DNA of 64,000 nucleotides from positions 61,729,850 to 61,793,849 of the forward strand of contig NC_087063.1 of assembly GCF_963678635.1 (NCBI RefSeq). Reading direction: 5' to 3'. The DNA is from Symsagittifera roscoffensis (lineage: Eukaryota; Xenacoelomorpha; Acoela; Convolutidae). This document shows positions 54,721 through 64,000 of this stretch, piece after piece. The notes beneath the pieces were generated by a model that was given only the letters and a program-made list of their open reading frames with translations, searched no databases and had not been told where the DNA came from. How positions within the stretch are numbered: the first letter of the stretch is position 1; the number at the start of each line of letters is the position of its first letter. The translations under genes and the position numbers were made by a program.

Positions 54721-55067
54721 AGGGACTGCTATTCACGGGAGCAGTGGTTAGTGTCATGCCAGTCAAAACTTGGACCGACATGGGTTTCGAGAGGTCGGAT
54801 CTCATACCGACAAACATTAGGTTGGCAGCTGCCAATCAGGGAGCGATCTATGTGACTGGACGAACCCCGATCATTTCACTGCAGCTCGGAGGAAGACATC
54901 TTTGGACGAGCTTCCTAGTAGTGGAGAATATGGACGAATCCGATCAGTTCATCTTAGGAAGGGATTTCGTGCGCAACTTTGATGTCACGATCGATCTCAA
55001 TGACGGGTTGATTAGGATCAAGGATCCTGAGAGAAATATAAAAAGAGACCCCTTAATAAGATCTTAA
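54696..55067 (+). pseudogene. pol: Element 2 aspartic protease fragment
   Basis: Frame-shifted continuation of the protease: GLLFTGAVVSVMPVKTW and QFILGRDFVRNFDV. The catalytic Asp of the LDTGA box is Phe here (LFTGA), so the enzyme would be inactive even without the frameshifts. The frame is lost again near 55,045 (KRDPL where element 1 has KRPINK). Confidence 0.85.
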
Positions 55068-55081
55068 TTAACCAGGCCAAG

Positions 55082-57097
55082 GTGCTGATTTTTCTGGATC
55101 GAAAAGTTAGATTAAAACCAAACCAAGCCGTAGTAGCGACGTTTAGGATGAGGAACTTGAACGAACTCAGCAATGACAGACAGGTGCGGACTGTGTGTGA
55201 GTGTGTTATTGAACACAGAAGCAACAACAGTGACAATACAGAGGGGAAAGAAACTTGGCTATGCTGTGCCTCTGAACACAGACTCTCAGAGTGTGGAGAA
55301 CTTGAAAAAGTTCGATGTAACTAAATGTCCATTGCATGCGAACCAAGAATGTATAATGAGGAGAGTGAATGAATTGAAATCTTCTAGGAAATTGTTTTCA
55401 ATGAAGTCGGAAACAGATGATGGGCTGTCTAGTTGTTCCAACTTTCCTGAGAGGCCGACAGAAACAGAGTTAGCAGCGAATAAACCAGTCCTACCTGAGA
55501 TAGAACATTTGAAGGGTAAAATATCAGACAAGGAACTAGATTCGCTCAGAGCGGTGCTAAGTCGGAACGCAGGCGTTTTTTCGAAACATAAGGCCGACAT
55601 AGGTTGCTGTAATTTTGTAGAACACGAGATTGTGATAGAAGAGGGCTCGGTACCTCATAGGGAAGGGGCGAGAAGAATGACCCCTCACAAGTTAGAAGCG
55701 TGTAGGAAGGAAATCGAGATGTTAACGGAGTACGACATGATCGAGCCGTCGAAGTCCCCGTGGGCTTGTGGCGTGGTCATGGCGAAATAGAAAGGGGGAC
55801 AACTCAGATTTTGTTGTGATTTCCGTTATCTGAACGCAGTGACTATAAAGGACGCATACCCGACTCCCCGCATCGATGAGAGCCTATCCAAGCTGGGAGA
55901 CGCGAAGTTCATCACCGACGTTGGATTTGGGCTCTGCGTTCTGGCAAGTGCCACTCAGGAAGCAAGATCGAGAGAAAACAGGCTTCGCGTGCGAGCTGGG
56001 ATTGTTCCAGTGGAAGAGGATGCCGTTCGGATCGCGCAACGCGACGGCCACATTCCAGCGACTGATGGCCCAGGCACTCACGAGCGTCACTAAGAAATAC
56101 GGGAATCTCATCATGTGTTATGTCGATGATGTCGTGATTGCAACACCAACCTTAGAAGACCACATAGAGAGGTTGGAGGAGGTGTTTTCTTGCATGAAGC
56201 AGGCTGGTCTGAAATGTAAACCATCTAAGTGTGAAATCCTCAGGGATTCCATAAAGTATCTGGGCCGCCTGGTGGACAAACATGGAGTGAGACCAGATCC
56301 TGAAGCGGTTGAAGCGGTGCTGACCTGGAAGTCACCTAAAATAGATACACAGCTGATGAGTTTTTTGGGATTCGCTAATTATTATCGAGAGTTCATCAAG
56401 GGGTATGCTGACAAAATATACCCCATGCAGCGGTTGATGAGAAACAAAGGCAAAAAGTTCACTTGGACCCAAGAGGCACAAGTTTCATTTGAGAACATCA
56501 AACGTGGTTGCGATATCGGGCATACTTCACCAGGAGCAGGAGTGGAACGGGAGAACGGTTCTTCGTCCGATAGCTTACGGGAGTAAAGTCCTGAGTGATA
56601 CTGAGATGAAGTTTGGCGCACCAAAAGCGGAGATGTTTGCGGTGATCACTTTCGTGGAAAAATACAGGGCCTACTTGGGGAGTGCTTCCTTCAAGTTACC
56701 TGTGGATAATCATGCCCTTGCCTGGCTGAAAACCTATTCGATGGACCAAAGTTATATTGGTCGTTGGATCGTGCGCCTGGATGGATACCACATGATCATA
56801 GAGCACCGTACCCGTGACAAGCACCAGAACGCAGATAGCCTCAGTAAAAAGACAGAATTTTATGAGCGCCTCGAGGAGAAGCAGGCTAACCAATCAGAAA
56901 TCAAAGACGGGTTTTCATTTCTGGACAAGGAAACCTACGACAAACTACCACTTACTAGGTTGTCAGACAAGTCAGGGCATCCTATTCCCGGACACCCTGA
57001 CCTTCCAGTGGAAACGGCCGCGGAGATAAAGCTTTTAGCCAGAGGCGAGCCCGTTCCGTTGGATCTGCTAGTCCGATCCAATTTGGTACAGCAATAA
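55082..57097 (+). pseudogene. pol: Element 2 reverse transcriptase and RNase H, broken
   Basis: Pieces in sequence: 55,082-55,324 and 55,173-55,790 cover the protease-RT linker and RT fingers (SKSPWACGVVMAK, then TAG where element 1 has Lys). 55,791-56,508 covers the palm, with a frameshift near 55,915; LDLGSAFWQVPL, MPFGSRNATATFQRLM and YVDD are kept. 56,489-57,097 covers RNase H from VVAISGILHQEQ on. About 25 codons before that point are deleted, including the first RNase H Asp (DTDAS in element 1). A similar deletion of about 25 codons lies near 55,190. An in-frame TAA ends the segment at 57,097 and the frame continues behind it. Confidence 0.85.
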
Positions 57098-60000
57098 CTT
57101 ACCAGGCTGGGTATAAACAGCATGGCTCTATTGAACAGGACGGTGAACGTGGCGCCGGACGTCATGGGAAAGCTCCGTGACTTGTTGGAAAGGGAAGTAG
57201 ATAGGCATGATCGTGAGTGGATGGAGACCATGCAGCGGTTGACTGTCACCGAGAGAACAGAGAAGAGGCCAGTGTCCATTCGCAGCCGAGGCGTTGAACG
57301 GGATTGCAGGTCGATATTCAACCAACTGGTGAGCTCGATGCCGAAGGAGGTCTTGTTGAGAACTTCGTTCACTGAATATGGAACACTGAATCAGACCCAA
57401 GCCACTGAGGAAGTCAGGATCAGGTCGAAATCTAGCTTCGCGAGGAGAGTGCATTTCACGGATGCAAAAGAAGAATACGAGCCGAGCCCAGATTGTTCGT
57501 CCGGGGACGAGACAATGTCCGGGGAGTCTGATACCTTCGAGCCAGTCAAGGACGACTTGTCTGAGGAGTCAGACACCTTTGAGCCCGTGCAGGACGACTT
57601 GTCCGGGGAGAGGTTGACGAGACCACCTAGGGGCAGAATTTTGTCCGGGAGTCGGGTTCAAAGCGACCAATGGACAGAGTTTTGTCCGGGGAGTCGAGAA
57701 ACATCTCAGACAACTTGGAATATGATGTTGGGGAATCAGTCAACTCAAGTGTCGACTCGAGGCCCCAGTCCTGGGACAACACATCTGAAACAACTTCGAA
57801 TTCCGATATGTCAGAGATCGCAATCCACTCCTTATTGGTAGACTGGAAGCAGCGCGGGCTGGACCGAGAAACGCATCAGGATCCAGACAGGGACATATAC
57901 ACCTCAGATGAAGAGGGCACTGTAGTAGATTATGCCGCAGACGAGCTCGAGCTGATAGCAGTTTCGAAACGCCCAACCAGATTGCTGCCACATGGTACGG
58001 TCGTCCGTACCAATCTGGAACCATCTGTGCAGGAAGCGACGCCTTTGAAAAAGATATGGTGTGTCAAGTTGATGGACGATGCTCATGCTCCGGAGATAAT
58101 GAGTGGGCAAATGAACGAGGTAAAGACGTATTTGAAAGCCAGGTACAGGCTGTCGGATCTCCTAAGGGCTCAACGAAATGATAGAATGACGAGCAGTCTG
58201 AAGAGATGGATCGAGAATGGAGCACCTGACAAGGGAGACTTGGAAGAAGACAGCTACAAGATCTTGAAGCAATTCTACTTGAAGAGAAACGACTTGTTGT
58301 ACCTGAACAAGGACGGAATCGTAGCCTGTAAACGTAAAGAGGAGGACAAGGTCCTTTATAAATACAATTCAATAGTGTTACCACAGTTGTACCAGACCAA
58401 ATTGCTCTTTATCTCACATGATCAGATGGGCCATCAAGGCGTGGACAAAGTGTACAACAGGATACAGAAACGATTCGAATGGCCGGGATTGAAGAAGGCT
58501 TGTGAGAAGTGGATCGCCGCATGCCTGTCATATCAGCAGGCGAAGGATCCCAGGAAACTAAGGTTCCCCCTACAGTCAATAGAGTCGTCGGGTTTCAACG
58601 AAGTGGTGCAATTTGATCATCAGAAAATCTGCATGACAGCAACGGGCTATAATCAGGTGCTGGTAATGATCGACCATTTTACGAAGTATGCGGAGGCAGC
58701 ACCCTGAATGACAGCGTCGGCGGAAGAAACATGCGATCATTTGATAAATGTGTGGATAGCGAGGCATGGCTGCCCCATCACGTTCCAATCGGACAATGGC
58801 AAAGCATTCGTGGGTGATCTCACGAAGGAGTTAATGAAAAGGTCGCAGGTAGCGCAGGCCCACTCGACCACTTATCACCCGCAAACGAATGGCCTAGTCG
58901 AGAGGCAAAATCGCACACTGGTATCCATGCTGAGAGTCTATTGAACGCGTTACATGGATTACTCGGACAAGCACTTGCAGCAAGTGATGGGTGCCTACAA
59001 CAGCACGGAGCATTCCACCACGGGAATAAGTCCGCACATGATGCTAACGGGTCACGAAAAAGCGCTCCCGTTGACGTTTTTCTACCCTGAATATGAGGGG
59101 AAGAGGACAGCACCGCAAACGTACGTGCGGGATGTTATTAGAAGACAGCAGGACCTCAATGACTTATGCAGGAGGAACACGCAACAGGCGCAAATTAGAC
59201 AAAAAAGGAGGTTTGGTAGAAGAACAGCCGATGCAAAATCCTACTCAGTTGGCGACTACGTCTGGGTGTTTCAGGAAGTGGTTCCACCAAAAGGAACCAA
59301 GAAATTATTAAAGAAATGGCGTGGTCCATTTCAGATAACAGAGATGCACCAAGGAGGTCGTTTTTATCGACTGAGCACTGGAAGAGCAGCTCATTACGAA
59401 AATATCAAACCAAACAACGCCTCGTCAGAGGACTGGTGCATCTCAGCGGACATGCAAGAGGGAGACTATTTGATAGTGGATCCTGCTTGTGAAGTAAATG
59501 AAAGGGGTACTCGCGACAAAAACGACGGGAATGAGGTGGTGGACGATTGCGACCTACCACTGGATCTGGAGTTGACCGAGCGAGTAGAGGTGGACGATGA
59601 AACTCTACCTTATACCGAGGAAGACTGGGACTGCCCGGAACAAATCGAAATCGACAAAGGAATACAGCCTGACTTTCCTCTCACCATGGAAACACGCCAG
59701 AGCAAGAGAGTAAAAAACAAGAAGAAATACAACCCGTACGGCGAGGATTTCGTTGTAGACAGGATAGTTGTAAGTGATGTCATGGACTCGCTAGTGGGAC
59801 TGGACGAAGTGGCGGTGCTAGACGAAATCGACTTGGTGACTGATATGGATCAGGATTGGATCGACAATCGATCAGAACCGGAAGTGGAGTTCGAACCAGA
59901 AGCGGAACAGACTCATGAGCAAGAACTAACGAACTTGCGCGTGGTCGAATGGCTCCATGATCTGCCGACAGATCCAAAAGAGACGATTCTGACGATTCAG

Positions 60001-60471
60001 TACGTCGATAAAGACGGCATCAAATACATCAGTCATGACAATACCGAGTCCAACTTGGTCGCCCCCAGATGGTCCTCTACGTGTTCCACAATCCAACCTC
60101 AATCTCCTAGACTTTGGGCGATCGACGGGGACGTCGATGGATATTTTTGTCCGGGGAGTGGGGGTAGGACTCACCCACACCAAAAATCTGATAATAAAAA
60201 AATTCAAATCGGCAAGAGAAACCGGAGGACTCCGGAGACAGAGGGCGAGAATGCTAAAAAACCACCTTTTGGACGAACTTTTGAATCGTATTTTGATCTA
60301 CCGAACCATTATTCAAACAATATCGTGATAACGGACAGCGATTTCATACTCACGGAACGCACGTGCGCTATAGCGATAACCGCGGACGTAAGCTTCAAAA
60401 CAGCACTAGCGGCTGATTTCAAAAGAACATCGAATTTTTATGGAAACAGAGGCCTGGTGTGGGAGGGATGA
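57098..60471 (+). pseudogene. pol: Element 2 integrase with linker repeats, broken
   Basis: 57,098-57,660 is linker sequence with repeated SDTFEPV and LSGE units. After a frameshift near 57,670 comes the integrase: HDQMGHQGVDKVY to CLSYQQ (second zinc Cys changed to Tyr), QFDHQ with the first core Asp, then TGA at 58,707 where element 1 has Cys. QSDNGKAF carries the second Asp and VERQN the Glu; another TGA at 58,944 again replaces Cys. The frame then runs in phase through the GPF module (KKWRGPFQI) and the acidic tail. Zinc-domain damage, stops and the frame change make it inactive. The last part enters the macrodomain (FILTERTCAIAITADVSF, AADFKRT) before the frame is lost at about 60,430. 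Confidence 0.85.
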
Positions 60472-60758
60472 TAGCGCTGCCCCCTGTTGCATCACAGATA
60501 CCAGGGAAATATTTGTGTTTCCTGGTTACCAAGGCCACTGATAGCAAACACGTAGATCCAAAGAACTTGGTATTGGCCTTGACTCGACTTAGGGATTTTT
60601 TGGTTGAGAGAGGAGTGACCTCTCTCTCGTTACCAGTATATGATCCTAATAGGGGAAAGCTACATCCGAGACAGTTGTACGCACTTGTACATGTAATGTT
60701 TTCAGAAACTGACATAGAGGTTTACTTACATAAAAAATACTATCTGAGCATATGCTAG
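60280..60758 (+). pseudogene. pol: Element 2 macrodomain, one frameshift
   Basis: The first part is in the integrase frame (AIAITADVSFKTALAADFK), the second in another frame from 60,459 (GMIALPP, YLCFLVTKAT, ENLVLAL-type helix, LSLPVYDPNRGKLHP, FSETDIEVYLHKKYYLS). The match to element 1 is close over the whole domain apart from the one-base shift, which shows the macrodomain is a stable part of this family, not a chance fusion. It ends at TAG 60,756-60,758. Confidence 0.8.
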
Positions 60759-61190
60759 GAATTGCGTTTGGCGATAAGTGGTTTTTATTAAGTTACTTGA
60801 TAAGAATTAGTGTCAAGATTTAGATTAGGTTAGGTTTTAGGTACAATATTAGGGATTATGTTTTTTTTGTGATAATCAAGATGTGTGATGTTTCTGAGTT
60901 ATGTTATTGTTATGACATGTTTTATGTTTTGTGTCATAAAAGACCTAGAATACTACAGGTCATCAAGGTGACAGCGCTCATTTGTGCTACCCTGACACAG
61001 ATATAGGCGGACGATCCACCTTGGTGCTAAATTTTTAAATCAGATTTGAGAAGAGAATTTCAATGAAGAGTTTTAAAGAGTTGAATGATGTTTAATCCAA
61101 AAATGATGGTTTTAAGTCGCGACTTGTTTTTTAGATCTTGATTGATCAGAAATTGTTTATTGAATTCAATGAATCAAACGAGACAGGAAG
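60759..61190 (+). promoter_or_regulatory. Element 2 pol-ORF3 gap with acceptor-like site
   Basis: Non-coding. TTGTTTTTTAG with exon-side ATCTTGATTGATCA ends at AG 61,133-61,134, matching element 1. Upstream sequence does not align with the element 1 gap. The deletion that removed the front of ORF3 lies just downstream, near 61,190. Confidence 0.5.
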
Positions 61191-61499
61191 ATGAAAGACT
61201 GGAGGACTCTCCTGCTCCAATATCTCTTGCAACAGAACAGAAGCGTCACGGGAGAAGATAAGGTGGCGACGGATGCGGGTGAGTGTAAGCAGTATTGTGG
61301 CATGCCCTTGCTGACAGATTTGGCTGTCATGATGCGGATCGATCCGTTGGCTCTGATTCACGGACTGCGGGAATTCGTCACGATGGTGTATGGACCGGTG
61401 ATGTCTTTCGCGTTCCCGGACGTGCAAGTCAAGGCATACAGAAATTCTGTGTTGTATGTCAACCTGGTCTCAGTCGTGGATTGTTCCGTGCTGAATTAA
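61191..61499 (+). pseudogene. Element 2 ORF3, first remaining segment
   Basis: The 102 codons LLLQYLLQQNRSVTGED to VDCSVLN match the middle of element 1 ORF3 segment 2 (LIQYLLQQNRFGTGED...VDGSTLN). Everything before, including the SGNH domains, is missing, a deletion of roughly 3.9 kb relative to element 1. It ends at TAA 61,497-61,499, where element 1 has Trp; the frame stays open behind it. Confidence 0.75.
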
Positions 61500-63365
61500 G
61501 TAGAGCAGAGGGAGCTGAGAGGGCTGGCCAGCGACGATAGGCTGTTCGGAAGAATAGCGGAGCCAGGTTGGGTGTTGATTGATTTCAACAACCACTTCAA
61601 GTGCCGAATGGGCCGTGAGGACCTTTCCCACATCCAGTTTAACCCGAAGCTTTGGAATTTGAGACCAGTAGTGAAGGATACAGGAGCGGCTATGAGAGTC
61701 CCACTCTTGCCAGAAGCCTACGCACACGCGAAAGAGAACCAACAAGCGTGGCTTTCTGGGTCCAGGCCGCTGCCGGACCAATGCCCTCGATATCCACCGA
61801 TAAGGAGGATGTTGTTGGGAGTCACATCTCCCGTCATTGCCCCTCGCATCGGAGCAGCTCGTGATGCAGAGAAGAGAATGCTGAAGTGGAGTGAAGGGAT
61901 GGAGCCGCGCTTCATCAGCTGGAATGTTGCAGCCGTGCACACGTTTGACTTCTCATTTCCTGATGCTTGGAGTAGGAAAAAGATCAAGGCACTACCTTCC
62001 AGGAGACCAGAGGTCTCGGCTGAAATGGGGAACGAAGTGTATACTCCCACAGATGACTTATCAATACTGAAGTGGTCAGGAGAAGTGACAGTAGTGATGC
62101 TGGAAGTGGCAAAGGAGAGCAGAGGAGGCTCATACATAACGATAGAGGACCTGGCACCACATGGCGAGGAGTCCGTAGAATTCCTGGTGAACGATGAATT
62201 GTTTTATCACGCAGGAGACATGACCGTACCGGCTCGGCCAGACTCGGGCATAGACACACGACAAGGCCCTTCAGGACCCAAGCCGAAACCTGATGCAGAT
62301 GACGATGAATTGATGGATCAGGACGATAACGATAACGACATCGAGGGAAAGACGGGAAAACCGGGTGAGACGGATCTAGGAGCGTTGGAGAGAGACTTGC
62401 TAGAATACCGGTTCAGTGCAGACGACGATGGGGAAGTCGATGGGAGTCTATTGCTGATGACGCCATCGTCTTTCATGTCCCCTTCAAAGGAGGCGTCGGC
62501 TGACTTATCTCCGATGGACCCAATAAGTCAGGCGAGAGAGTGCCGAAGCAGGGATCCGCAAAGATTGCTCCATGAGTCACCGAGGAGGAGAAAAATCGAA
62601 GAATCAATGAGGGTATTCTTCCTGAGTACGCTACCGGAAGAGGAATGGGAGAGATATCAAAGTGAGTTAGAAGGCACAACAGGGGCGACCTGGAGCCGAG
62701 TGAATTTCATGGAAAGGTCATGGGACGTGATACGACGATATGGGACGCAGTCCATAATGAAGGTGGGATTGAACCAACCCATCATGCGTGAGGTACTGGA
62801 GAAAATAGTGAACTCCATGGAGTCGGATGTTCTGACCGAGTCAGTTACAGAAGACAGTGCCGATGATCAGCAGGTCACAAAGCAATTACCTGTCAGACGA
62901 GCCAGAAAGGGGCTGAAGCGACTAAAAGGGAAGACAGGAAGTCGATTCGTGAACCCGAGAATGGTGAAGTCGAAAGCCAGCGCAGTGGTGGCCTCTCTGA
63001 CGAGCGCAGGTCGTTCAGGCGAGAGCGGGCAAGGAGATGGTGCGACACTGACAGGGGGAGAAAAAGAGAATCTGATACCCCCTATGCTCTTGGCAGGTCT
63101 GACCACGACAGCCATGAAATCAAAGAAGACAGCACGAACCCTGGCAGACACTAAGTTAGAGATGGAGATCATCAGTCAATGTGGATCTGGAGGGCTTGAA
63201 GGTTACAGGCCCTCGCGAGCTAACATGGCTAAGTTGAAACTGGAAGGACAACTCGACGTGGTCGAGTACAGACGAGTCACTGTGCCGGAATCGGTCCACA
63301 TGGGAGATCCAGCAGGGGGTTATGTGGAGATGTTGAAAGCGAGGAACTCCGCGAGAGGCGACTGA
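61500..63365 (+). pseudogene. Element 2 ORF3, second segment
   Basis: Open in the same frame from the TAA to TGA 63,363-63,365; first start 61,572 (597 residues). It matches the end of element 1 segment 2 (KLWNLRP, PIRRMLLG, GTQSIMKVGLNQPIMREVL) and then, without any stop, the start of segment 3 (LEMEIISQCG, ARNSARG). It therefore shows that segments 2 and 3 belong to one polypeptide. The middle is acidic and low in complexity (DADDDELMDQDDNDNDIEG). A single-base frame change just before the end moves the continuation to another frame. Confidence 0.8.
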
Positions 63366-64000
63366 TGGCTTGGAGCGAGAAGCGAGCCATGCAGGAATAT
63401 CTGAAAGAGCTTACGGAGAATTCAAACTTAAATCGGAAAGAATACGGCACGGTAATGTCCTCTGAAGCGAACGAAATCGGATTGGAGAAACTACTAGAAA
63501 TTTCTTGGAGGGCGGCCCTCCAGAGATACTTCGATGAGACGATGCATGCACCTGCGACGGTGGCAGCGTACCTGGCTCATCCGTGCACAAGAACTGATCT
63601 GCAAGTACGGTTGGCTTGGTGCTTGATGGGCATCAAGAAGGCGGAATATGAAGCCAGTAATGATTCGAAATCACGGGAACAGGAGCTGGAGTTGATGGAA
63701 GCTCTGCGAGCGTTGATTTCAAAAGACGATTCTGCGATAGCATGGGCTAAGCGTAAGGATGCCCTTTGCTTTGTCAGGTTCGTGGTGGATCGTATCCCCA
63801 CTCCTGTTTTGGGAGAATGTATAAAGATCATTCGGCAAAAGGGAGTTGATTGCGAAAGAAACTTCCTTAGGGCACTCCTGGAACTATATCAGGATATGCC
63901 GTTGACTGTACCAAATAGGGAGTCGTATGACATGGAGAGCTATCGCAAGTTGGAAGAGGTGAGAAGATATTCCAACAAAGAATTGAAAGTGAACCGGGAG
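63365..64000 (+). pseudogene. Element 2 ORF3, third segment, runs off the window
   Basis: After the frameshift the homology continues in a frame open from ATG 63,365 to the window end (212 codons). It matches element 1 segment 3: AMQEYLKEL to AMEGYLETM, EYGTVMSS to AYGTLASS, RLAWCLMG to RFAWCMMG, KRKDALCFVRF to KRRNALCFIRF, RRYSNKELKV to RRFSNKELRL. No family is recognised. The true C-terminus is outside. Confidence 0.8.

Larger units (their letters stand above)
47457..64000 (+). mobile_element. Element 2: second giant gypsy-class element, decayed, incomplete in window
   Basis: Head-to-head with element 1 and about 560 bp from it. It has the same order: LTR, primer-binding site, 3.1-kb leader, gag, pol with integrase and macrodomain, gap with acceptor-like site, ORF3. 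Multiple frameshifts, stops and deletions make it inactive. The start of ORF3, about 1,300 residues' worth, is missing. Protein similarity to element 1 is high in RT and integrase and much lower in gag N-terminus and ORF3, so the two are related lineages, not recent copies. Confidence 0.9.

Overview
The window is animal (invertebrate) nuclear DNA. It is AT-rich, carries spliced genes with GT-AG introns, tRNA-derived SINEs and a hAT-like MITE, and more than half of it is LTR retrotransposon. Two host genes are visible. One is the C-terminal part of an NMDA-type ionotropic glutamate receptor on the + strand (ten exons, 4,253-10,137). It looks GluN3-like in its M1-M2-M3 core, keeps the amino-acid-binding Arg and Asp, and ends in a class I PDZ ligand. 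The other is an aquaporin on the - strand (exons 21,766-22,037 and 17,613-18,322) whose two NPA boxes read NPC and NPI. I cannot name the species.

Layout: 1-3.4 kb, decayed BEL/Pao pol with the start of a 3' LTR and a tRNA-like sequence. 3.4-10.1 kb, receptor exons with a 442-bp MITE in one intron. 10.1-17.6 kb, intergenic DNA with three copies of one SINE and other dispersed repeats. 17.6-22.0 kb, aquaporin, with a repeat-filled intron. 22.5-22.7 and 46.9-47.0 kb, two pieces of an older related LTR flanking the next element. 22.7-46.9 kb, a giant Ty3/gypsy-class element (element 1, - strand, about 24.2 kb). 47.5 kb to the window end, a second, more diverged and decayed relative (element 2, + strand), head-to-head with element 1 and cut by the window edge.

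The giant elements are the notable content. Each has an LTR, a primer-binding site 12 nt beyond it, a leader of about 3 kb with a repeated C-rich motif and conserved hairpins, gag (two CCHC knuckles), and pol (protease, RT, RNase H, and integrase with D-D-35-E and a GPF module). Pol continues into a C-terminal macrodomain of the TARG1/Poa1 type. After a 400-bp gap with a conserved splice-acceptor-like site comes a third coding region in the env position. In element 1 it is one uninterrupted reading frame of 2,976 codons, broken only by four in-frame stops. It carries an SGNH-hydrolase domain that spans the first stop, then what looks like a second, degenerate SGNH-like domain, then large parts I do not recognise. 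In element 1 all splits but one are in-frame stops (five TGA, one TAG). Only the gag/pol junction differs by one nucleotide in a T-run. The ancestral layout is therefore probably one gag-pol polyprotein plus one ORF3 polyprotein. Element 2 confirms this layout independently but has frameshifts, stops and a large deletion at the start of ORF3.

Exon ends were placed by reading phase plus splice consensus. Domain calls are by eye from motifs, without a database search.
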